DNA of 64,000 nt. It comes from Hemileia vastatrix. Taxonomy: Eukaryota > Basidiomycota > Pucciniomycetes > Pucciniales > Zaghouaniaceae. A program made the position numbers and the translations under genes. The notes below the pieces were generated by a model. It had not been told where the DNA came from. It made no database searches and worked only from the letters and a program-made list of their open reading frames with translations. Below, piece after piece: positions 57,001-64,000 of this stretch. Numbering within the stretch: the stretch's first letter is position 1; each line of letters opens with the position of its first letter. The stretch is taken from positions 6,891,001-6,955,000 of the forward strand of contig JASXTE010000012.1 of NCBI GenBank assembly GCA_030280995.1, in the 5' to 3' direction.

Positions 57001-57665
57001 CTTTTAATATTAATAATATAATGGTGACAATAAATTAATAAAATGATATATATGAGTGAGGCACAAAGATCAAATACCAATGAACATGTTTATAAGAAAT
57101 ACCAGATTAACTGAAGAAAAATTCTACCCTAGCTACTCTCCGTCATAAATGTGTCCAGCACAAGTTTGGCCGAAAATGTGCTGGACACTTTTGGTCACAT
57201 ACATTCTGGTGTGATCAATTCTCTCTCAATAATTGCACTAAAAGCTGTTTGATATGGCCAAATGGCACTGCTGAAGTTTTGTTAAACCTCAGCTTGGCAC
57301 TTTTTTCTATTTCAAAAAAGCAATTATAGTCCAAGTTTAGCCTCACTCATGGGCATTTGCCCCAACATTTCTACTTGCTCTTGATGGCAGTAATTCTATT
57401 TTAATTTTTTATTTCATATTTGATCCCTTTGATTTTACCTTTTTGTCCCTCATATTGCTTTTGTATATCAATTTATTTTTTGTAAAACAAATCATTTTCA
57501 TATTTTTTTACCTTTATTTAATAATATTATAAAAGGTGTAACATCACCCGGTATGCGTTGGGCACATGAGTTTTTGCTATAATTATAATATTAATAACAT
57601 AATGGTGACAAAAAATCAATCAAATGATAAATATGAGTGAGGCACAAAGGTCAAATACCAATGAA

Positions 57666-58250
57666 TAAATAGTTCTTTTTAATATTAAAATTTTTTTGAT
57701 TAAATAAAATAGTAATAATGAATTATATATTTCATCCATAATTCCACTCTAATGATTCCCACTGCACAAAAAGGGTTCACTCAGTCCTTTTTTTACTGCT
57801 TGTGCATATATTTTATTGCCCACAGTACTACAATTTTTTGTAGGGATTATCCCACATCTGATTCAGGAATATTTTTAAACAATATAAGTTTTTTTTACAA
57901 AAGACCTTATCATATCCAATATCTCACAAAAAATACAACCTGTTTTTGTATTAAAACCTGTTAACTATTAAGAAATTGTTAAAATAATTAGATTAGACCC
58001 TGGCACAGCTAGATCCATACCAAACAACCTAAAGTCTTTTCAATATTGAAAACAATTAAATAAAATTATGATATCATACTAAATGATGGGCACCAACCAT
58101 AATTCAGCACTTCTCATTTGCTCTGCCACAAAATGAGTGCATGTAGCATTTTTCTAATGTCAGACTGTTTTTCTTCTTTCCCTCACACCTTTAGTCCAGA
58201 ATGAAAATTTAGTATGAGTTTTGGTCAAGTTGGTTTGCCAGTGTTATATG
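57666..58250. other. Unassigned AT-rich stretch after the satellite
   Basis: No gene recognised. The satellite homology stops abruptly near 57665. Confidence 0.4.
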
Positions 58251-58254
58251 TATG

Positions 58255-58630
58255 CAATATGAATTCATATTGCATATTTCTATTTATGCATTAAATATAC
58301 TCGCTAAGCATCATTTTTTTGCATTATTCAATCATAATGCATATTCATTATACAAATGTATATGCATATTAATATATTTTATTCATATACATATATGCAC
58401 CTTTTTTTTGCATATTTGATATGCATATTTTTAATGCATATTCAATTTTTGTATTTTTATGCATATTCAAATATGCATATTTTTTATGCATAATAACTAT
58501 GCATATTTTTTATGCATATTTATTCTTCATAGTCATTATGAATACACTTTGGATAGGCATTTCACATCAATTTTTAACATGCAATAAGTATCCACCATGC
58601 AAATTCAAATGCATATGCATCTATACCAAA
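58255..58630. repeat. TATGCATA-rich block
   Basis: Many copies of ATGCATAT or TATGCATA, often as self-complementary words, spaced irregularly by AT-rich sequence. This is simple-sequence expansion. The open frame across it (58421-58648) is compositional. Confidence 0.65.
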
Positions 58631-58867
58631 CACACAACATATATTTAAGTTTAATATTTCAATATTAAGTTATGCTAAGTGATGTTGTTCAACCTTTTGC
58701 CAAACCTGAGATTAACTGATGTTCAATGTGGTTCCTAAGCTCTGCTCAAGTAGGGATTGTTCTGGATCCAATCTGTGACAGTATATTTTTTCAATGTTTT
58801 TTCATCTGATTTAAAAACATATTTCTGACAGTTTCAGGATGGTTTCCCAACAGTTTCCTGATAAATT

Positions 58868-58924
58868 CCTAATAGTTTCAAATAGAGGGAACTGCTAGCA
58901 GTTTACCCCCAGATTTCCTGTGGT
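58868..58924. repeat. Single end of a CACTA-like MITE
   Basis: GGGAACTGCTAGCAGTTTACCCCC followed by a CTGTGGTG end has the same design (palindrome, C-run, TGGTG terminus) as the right ends of the MITEs at 39676 and 41121. No matching left end was found. Confidence 0.35.
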
Positions 58925-58974
58925 GAAAGACTATCAACTACTCTGAATATCAACAGTCAAAGGAAACAAAGAAG

Positions 58975-59470
58975 AGATAGTTTTCCAAAAATCCCTTTTT
59001 CTTCCATTGATGATTTTCTTGAGAAACGTGAATCTGGTAAGTGATAGCATACCTCTTAATAATTAAGTGAGCTTTTCTTTTCTTTTGTTAATATTTCTTT
59101 TCACTTTAGGCAAAGTTGAAGTTGAAAGAGATACTCTTAGCTTTCAAAAGCAACAACATGAGCTCTTTTGATGCAGGTATGATAAGGCACAAGACTTGGA
59201 GGAGAAGAAATTCAAGATTTCTTTACAGAGGGATGGGTGAGTATAAGACTTTAAGGAGAAGAAATTTGAGCTTTCTTTACAGAGCAATGAGAGGGCAGAT
59301 GACCTGGAGGAGAAGAAATTTGAGATAAAGAAAGAAGAGAAGGCTCTTGAGTAAAATTTCCTATTAAATCAGATGAAACTCAAGTATCAACTTGAATATG
59401 GTTCCAAAAAGAAAGTTTTCTTGATAGAGTATGTTAAAGCTAATAGATCTGTTGAGGAACTTGAACACTA
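58975..59470 (+). pseudogene. Coiled-coil part of the H4 accessory protein
   Basis: Exon-like pieces: about 58975-59036 ends IDDFLEKRES and is followed by GTAAGT (59038). After TTTAG (59108) comes KVEVERDTLSFQKQQHEL, then repeated LEEKKFxISLQR / LEEKKFELSLQ / LEEKKFEIKKEE units, strongly helical and charged. The boundary resembles H2 near 21850-21990 (NDYFEKK, then LEFEKMKFD). Small indels and a TAA after EEKALE break the frame. Coiled-coil dimerisation is inferred. Confidence 0.5.
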
Positions 59471-59479
59471 AATGAAAAT

Positions 59480-60030
59480 ATTTGATTGATTACTTGTTTT
59501 TTTGTTTTATTTCCTATTTCACTTGTTTATAATTTTTTGCACATGAAATCTAACTAGTATAATCCTTAGTCTGCGTTGTTTGTTAGAATGCAAATTGATA
59601 TGTACATACTTTTGTACTCTTTATCTGACAAATATTTACAAAAAATTTCACATTTCAACAAGCATGCAGCAAAATTTTATGATCTTTCAGAATATTCTGC
59701 CAACTCCTCATAGAAGGAAGTATAAGTCATTATTGTAATATATATATATATTTTTGAATTATTATCAGACCTTATTTACAAGACTTTTTTTACCCTACTT
59801 TTATCATGTCTGATGTTGACTTTTTCAATGCTATTGAGTTGAAGACAATTTCTCAGTGCAACTGAAAAATACTTGAAAAATGTGAAAGAATGTGAAAGAA
59901 ACTCTCAACACTCAGCCATCCCACTTTTATCGAGAGTTTGGCTCTCCAAATTTATGTTGCATGTTGTGTGAGCTGAAAGAGTCTTCTTCTTCCTAATACT
60001 CAACCTGCTTATCTCTTATGTGAAAAGGAT
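59480..60030. other. H4 interior, no gene recognised
   Basis: AT-rich. A short plus frame near 59807-59870 (MSDVDFFNAIELKTI-like) might be exon debris. Confidence 0.3.
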
Positions 60031-60040
60031 TTATATTTAC

Positions 60041-60402
60041 TCATTTAACAAAAATTTCATCCATTTCCTCATAGTAAAGACACATCCACACAGGATAGTT
60101 ACCAGCATAGAGGTTGTTATCATTGTTACACAAAAGCTTCAAGAATTCCTTCTCATCAGAAATCAATAAGGATATAACCAACCTAAATGAATGAATCTTA
60201 AACTCTTTGTTAACTCTGCCTAAATTCCTATTTTCCAATTCTGCAACATCATCACCAATTACTAAAATTTTTTCCAATTTCTTATTTTATAGAAAACTTA
60301 GCCTCCCATCACAAATAAATTCCCAGTTTCTCTGTCAAGTGTCAAGAATTCTGTCTAAATTGTTTGATTCTTTTTTCAGAACTTCACCAACCATTTTGAT
60401 CT
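60041..60402 (-). pseudogene. Unrecognised minus-strand coding remnant in H4
   Basis: One minus frame stays coherent for about 120 codons with two stops (TGA near 60343, TAA near 60292). It gives charged, protein-like sequence such as VGEVLKKESNNLDRILDT, NKEFKIHSFRLVISLLISDE and YAGNYPVWMCLYYEEMDEIF. I do not recognise a family. It may be another cargo gene of the element or part of a split protein. Confidence 0.4.
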
Positions 60403-60419
60403 GGCTGTAAAATAAAGAA

Positions 60420-60920
60420 ACACTAACCTTTAACAACCAAGGTTGCTGAAACAGGCAGCAAATTTGATTCTCTCCCAGCCAGGAAGAGATTGTTTTGGAG
60501 AGAAGTAAAGAAAAAATTAATAAAGAAAAAAGATAAAAAAAGGGCACAAAAAACTCACCTTTAACAACTGAGGTCACTGACCGAGCAGAAACTTTGGTTC
60601 TCTCCCAGCCAGGTTCTTCCTAGCTGGGAGCCAGCAAAAAAAACCCCTGACCTTTACAAACAGCCAAGAAGAGCCTGTCTGGGAGAGATCAGATTCTTAA
60701 AATAATAGTAATAATAATAATAAATTCACTGACCTGACAAATGACTGAAGTTGCTGCAACTAGTAGCAACTTCAGTTGTCTCCCAGCCAGGTTCTTCATG
60801 GCTGGGAGCAAACAAAAAAAACCTCACCTTTCAAAATGACTGATGTCACTGCAACTAGCAGCAACTTTGGTTCTATCCTAGCCAGGAAGAATCTGGCTGA
60901 AAGAGAACAGAAAAAAAAAG
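60420..60920. repeat. Tandem hairpin repeat (CTCCCAGCCAGG)
   Basis: Four or so irregular units each carry CACCTTT-CAA, CTGAAGTYRCTGCAAC, GCAACTTTGGTT and a hairpin built from CTCCCAGCCAGG...CCTGGCTGGGAG around TTCTTC. One unit also has GCTGCAACTAGTAGCAAC, itself palindromic (60753-60770). Non-coding, inside H4. Confidence 0.65.
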
Positions 60921-61129
60921 GAAAAAAAAATTAAAAAATTAGCACCAAGAATTATTAGCACCACCAAATATGACTGGACTCACCTTTAAAAAAATAAATA
61001 GCCCCTTGTTGTTGGGGAGGAAGATTTTTCTTTTAAATTTACATCTTTCATATATTTCAATTTTCAGAGCTTTCAGAATTAATAATGTAAGCTCTTTACT
61101 ATATAAATTAATATAAAAATTGCACTTCT

Positions 61130-61290
61130 TTCAGGTTTGTATGGGTTTTTAAGTGGGGTTTATTAGCTGTAGCCCCCCCACACTAACAAAAGGTTTTGTT
61201 GGAAGATTTCTGTTTGGGTTTATGTGAGGTTTATTAGTTGTAGCCCCCCCAATAACAAGAATTTTTTTTGGAAGATGTCTGTTAGGGTTT
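61130..61290. repeat. Short tandem repeat with CCCCCCC blocks
   Basis: Two units of about 85 bases share GGTTTATTAG-TGTAGCCCCCCC, TAACAA and TTGGAAGAT-TCTGTT. It lies just upstream of the oxygenase gene. Function unknown. Confidence 0.6.
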
Positions 61291-61424
61291 AAATTGTTTT
61301 TTATTTTTTATTTAAAGCAGACTTAGTATGACAAGAAGAGGAAAGGAAACCCAAATAAGAGCTCTTATTTTAGAAGGGATGAGGAGGCCTGTAGAAATGA
61401 GGCCAGAATTTATTTTGAAGAGTT

Positions 61425-62495
61425 TTGGTACCAAAACTATCCATTTCAGGGGGTGTTACATCTCAAGGCCCTATCCCTGCATTCTCTGACTGTTACAGCA
61501 CTGGGACCAATCACATGGCTCATGTCTCACAAATAAATTCAATAATTCAACCTTCCAATCATGAAATTCATCCAGTGACAGTGAAGCCCTCTCAACTTGA
61601 AGGATTAAAGAGCTTGGGGATGTTTGAAGATTCCAGGAAATGTTGTGAATACCTAATAATGTTGAGGCATAAAATAAAAACTAATTCTGCTCATAAAAAA
61701 GGAGACAGTGAGAGTAATATGTATGCCTCTGGAGAAAAAGCTGCTACTTAAGATATATTTTACATCAGTAAGTAAATTTATTAATTTTTAAACTTCATTT
61801 TACTTATTAAATCTACAGGTCTTTATATAGATTTAAAAATAAATGATAAAAAAGTACAGGAGTATTTAGGATTTATCTTTTCTTTTTACACCTTTTTATT
61901 TAAGCTTCTTTATTCAAAGTACTATCATAACTCTCTGAAACTGGTGACTGAACTAGATCTTCCTTGCTATTATGGTATTAATTCTTTTAAAATTAACTTA
62001 ACTTAGACTTTTGGAGGCTTCTCCAATGTACCACACAAAGATTTTGATGTTAGTGATGTTAGTCTGGGTGTTTGGTGGCCAAAAAGTTTAGATCTAATTT
62101 TGAATGAAGATTCTTGGAAGGAAGACACACCTATACAACATGGTGGCCACTTTATCTTTCCAGAGCTCAAGTATATGGTGTATTTTGAGAAGTGTAATAT
62201 TTTATGGGTGGTTATTTGGCCTGCTAAAAAACTATATCATCAAACCACTCCTGTAAAAGATTTTTGTAACTTTACAAGGCTAGGTTCTTCAATTCAAATT
62301 AATAAAAGAATATCAAAATCTATTAAAACATTAAAAATGTTTATACCAGATGTTTTAGTGTCTGATTATATAAAAATGAATGAAAAAGAAAAGTTAGAAT
62401 TCTTATATGATAGCTTTCTTCAAAAATTATTGGATAATACATGTTGTTTAGAAATTGTTAATTATTGTTATTATTATAAAAAGGCATGTATATAA
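61425..62495 (+). pseudogene. Tet/JBP-like 2OG-Fe(II) oxygenase (H4 copy)
   Basis: Two exons: about 61425-61767, an intron 61768-61818 (51 bases, GTAAGT...CTACAG), and 61819-62495. The frame is kept across the junction. The catalytic fold is clear: FGGFSNVPHKDFDVSDVSLG with the iron-binding HxD (CAC at 62034, GAT at 62040), GGHFIFPELKYMVYF, a WVVIWPAKK strand, YHQTT with the distal His (62238), then FTRLGSSIQINKRI, whose Arg would bind 2-oxoglutarate. Two stops (TAA 61749, TAG 62004) are one C-to-T change from CAA/CAG. The true 5' end is unknown; an ATG at 61330 is in another frame. Known relatives oxidise 5-methylcytosine in DNA. The link to transposition is inferred from its place beside the transposase. 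Confidence 0.8.
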
Positions 62496-62691
62496 TTAGA
62501 AAAATACATTTAATTTTATCAGACTGGGAAACTTAAATACATATATATTGAGGGATACAGAAGGAGAGGAGGAAAACAATATGAGGGGTGAAAGAAAAAA
62601 AAGAATGAAAGATATTAAAAATTTTAAAGTAGTTGTGCTGAGAAATTATGGATTGTGATTGGCATAATGAAAGAGTGAACCCCAGTGGAAA

Positions 62692-63884
62692 TTAAGTTTT
62701 GTGATTCAAGGGGGGGAGAGCTAGTGCAGGTTCAGGATCTTCTTCTTCATAAAGATCATACCACTCATCCTTCAAATCAGCTTGAATATTATGGAGTATT
62801 ACACAAGTCATTATCCAATGATTTGCTGTTTTGAGGTCCAATCTTTTTTGAAATTTGATTCAAAGCTCATGGAGACTAGAAAATTTTCCCTTTAAAATTC
62901 CAACAGCATGTTCAATTTGAGCTCTTGATTGTGCGAGGTGATACTTAAACATTGTAATTTGATCATTCTCTAATTTTGCTCCTTGGAAAGCAGGTATAAT
63001 GTATTTTCCACTTGCATATGCTGAGTCTAAAAGGAGGCACTGAGATTAGTCAAAGTATTTGTCAGTATCTACAGAAATCCTCATTCTTTGGAAGATGGAA
63101 GAGTCATGACCTGAGCCAGGGCAGCCACTATAAAAAGAAAAAAACTTTTTATTGACATTTCACACAAGATGAACAGAAATAAGGTATCTAGAAAGATGAT
63201 ATAAGTTAGTTCATGAATGATGAGAAATTTGAGAACATTTTGAAGAAACCTTTCTTTGCAATTAAAATAATGGTTGGAATCAGGAGCAGGATTTTGGCTC
63301 AATGGTATAGTTGTACCATCAACAAATCCTACACAGCCAGGGAAACCTTCAGCTTGCATTAAATGAGAGGTTTCAAGTTGCTGTTGTGGAGTTGGCCAAG
63401 CAAGTTTTCAAGACTTGAGAGAAAGGATAAAAATAATACAGCATTTGATTTATAATATGATGGTAAAATATCCTATGGTAAAGAAATTATCTTAATGTCT
63501 CACAGCAGAACCATTACCATTTAAACCAAAGCAACATAGTGCAACAGCAAGTTGAAAGGAAGGATTATTCTGTTTGTTATGAGAATTATTATGGAAGATA
63601 GGATGATTGGAGATGAGTTGAGAAAGTTTCAAAAAAGAGTCTGGAGAAGTTTTAAAAAGTTGTGTGAAGCAAAAATTAGGAATTTCATAAAGTTAGGCAA
63701 GATAATATCTGGGACCATGATAAATATTTGGCCCCCTTGGAATGTTTTAATGCTTTTTGGAAAGAAAAGAGATATAAGCTAAAGTGTCTTCTAATCCAGA
63801 GTCAGAATCAGAGTCAGAAGCTAAAGTTGAAGTGATAGCATTCATAGCTGAGTGAAGTTACTTCCTAGTAGAGAGGCGCTTCAT
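62692..63884 (-). pseudogene. PIF/Harbinger DDE transposase (H4)
   Basis: From ATG at 63884: a Ser/Asp-rich N-terminus (LASDSDSDSGLEDTLAY), a helix-turn-helix-like region (LISNHPIFHNNSHNKQNNPS; LNGNGSAVRH), then catalytic block 1 CVGFVDGTTIPLSQNPA (about 63295-63345), a probable intron 63122-63258, block 2 GCPGSGHDSSIFQRM (about 63072-63118), and block 3 LDSAYASGKYIIPAF...AQIEHAVGILKGKF with the catalytic Glu, ending TAA at 62692. D, D and E are all present. Four or more stops (RK*L, RH*, FD*, EL*) fit C-to-T changes. The 25 or so residues normally between blocks 1 and 2 are missing or lie in the intron. Family: DDE_Tnp_4 / HARBI1-like. Confidence 0.85.
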
Positions 63885-64000
63885 TATTTTTGATAGAAGT
63901 TTAAGGTTGATGAGTGGGAAGTTAGAATTTATCACCAAATGAGCAGGTGGGGTGTGTAGATAAATAAATATTTGATGTATCTTCTACCAAAATTAAGTAG
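63885..64000. other. H4 right flank to window end
   Basis: AT-rich. No AGGGGG-type terminus was found before the window ends. Confidence 0.4.

Larger units (their letters stand above)
48060..57665. repeat. Satellite array, about 606-base units with dyad cores
   Basis: At least eleven complete units lie in one orientation. The marker CATCATAAAAGTGTCC occurs at or near 50358, 50970, 51568, 52170, 52788, 53388, 54262, 54714, 55322, 55927, 56534 and 57142. Spacing is 598-618 except where a 261-base MITE lengthens one unit and a deletion shortens another to 452. Each unit has a long inverted repeat centred on TTTGGCCAAA (GTGTCCAGCACAAG...CTTGTGCTGGACAC), perfect near 52190. It also has a weaker second dyad about 150 bases later (TCCACCTGAAGTTTGGCC...) and a constant AT-rich part. 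Left of the solo LTR the units are older, shorter and partly inverted (48060-48290). No coding role seen. Confidence 0.9.
58930..64000. mobile_element. H4: Harbinger-like element with oxygenase and transposase (right end outside window)
   Basis: The module order is the same as in H1 and H2: coiled-coil accessory protein (+) at 58975-59470, Tet-like oxygenase (+) at 61425-62495, transposase (-) at 62692-63884. The oxygenase and transposase stops are 197 bases apart and face each other. It is the only copy with the whole transposase domain. The left terminus was not found, and the right terminus lies beyond the window or has decayed. Confidence 0.7.

Noticed and set aside
58421..58648. 75-codon open frame with Cys and His
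   Set aside because: It is produced by the TATGCATA repeat.
1..64000. tRNA genes, rRNA or CRISPR arrays
   Set aside because: None seen by eye on either strand. A tRNA scan was not possible here.

Overview
The window reads as repeat-dense, AT-rich fungal DNA, most likely from a basidiomycete with a large transposon-laden genome such as a rust. That placement is inference. It rests on Ty3/Gypsy chromoviruses, a Gal4-type zinc cluster gene with a 54-base intron, PIF/Harbinger-like DDE transposases and Tet/JBP-like dioxygenase genes riding in DNA transposons. I see no convincing host gene, tRNA or rRNA. Almost everything recognisable is mobile or satellite DNA, and almost every coding region is broken.

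Region 1 (1-20534) is a nested stack. An old minus-strand chromovirus, Gypsy A, was interrupted by a Harbinger-like element, H1 (3987-15887, target duplication ATT). H1 was later interrupted by a younger minus-strand chromovirus, Gypsy C (4245-12685, target duplication GTTGC). A 197-base MITE also sits in Gypsy A's LTR. Gypsy C is the best preserved: 760-772 base LTRs, gag, a canonical A_AAA_AAC frameshift site, a pol frame ending in a chromodomain, a Tf1-like self-priming signature, and a two-exon Zn2Cys6 gene on the opposite strand.

Region 2 (20535-27832) holds a second Harbinger-like element, H2 (20535-25358, target duplication AAT), and a large foldback structure. Region 3 (27838-37542) is a complete 9.7 kb chromovirus, Gypsy B, with 1.5 kb LTRs and target duplication ATAAT. 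It is the sister family of Gypsy A. Region 4 (37548-47900) contains remnants of further Harbinger-like elements, CACTA-like MITEs and hairpin elements. Region 5 (48060-57665) is a satellite array of about 606-base units carrying long dyad symmetries. It is interrupted by a solo Gypsy A/B LTR and a 261-base MITE. Region 6 (57666-64000) is mostly one Harbinger-like element, H4, with a coiled-coil protein gene, a Tet-like oxygenase gene and a convergent transposase gene that still shows its D, D and E residues.

The recurring module is: SANT-like/coiled-coil protein (+), Tet/JBP-like 2OG-Fe(II) oxygenase (+), PIF/Harbinger transposase (-). The two best copies (H1 and H4) share the convergent oxygenase/transposase layout. 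Nearly all nonsense codons in the window can be explained by C-to-T changes (CGA, CAG or CAA to stop), which suggests cytosine deamination or a RIP-like process acting on these repeats.
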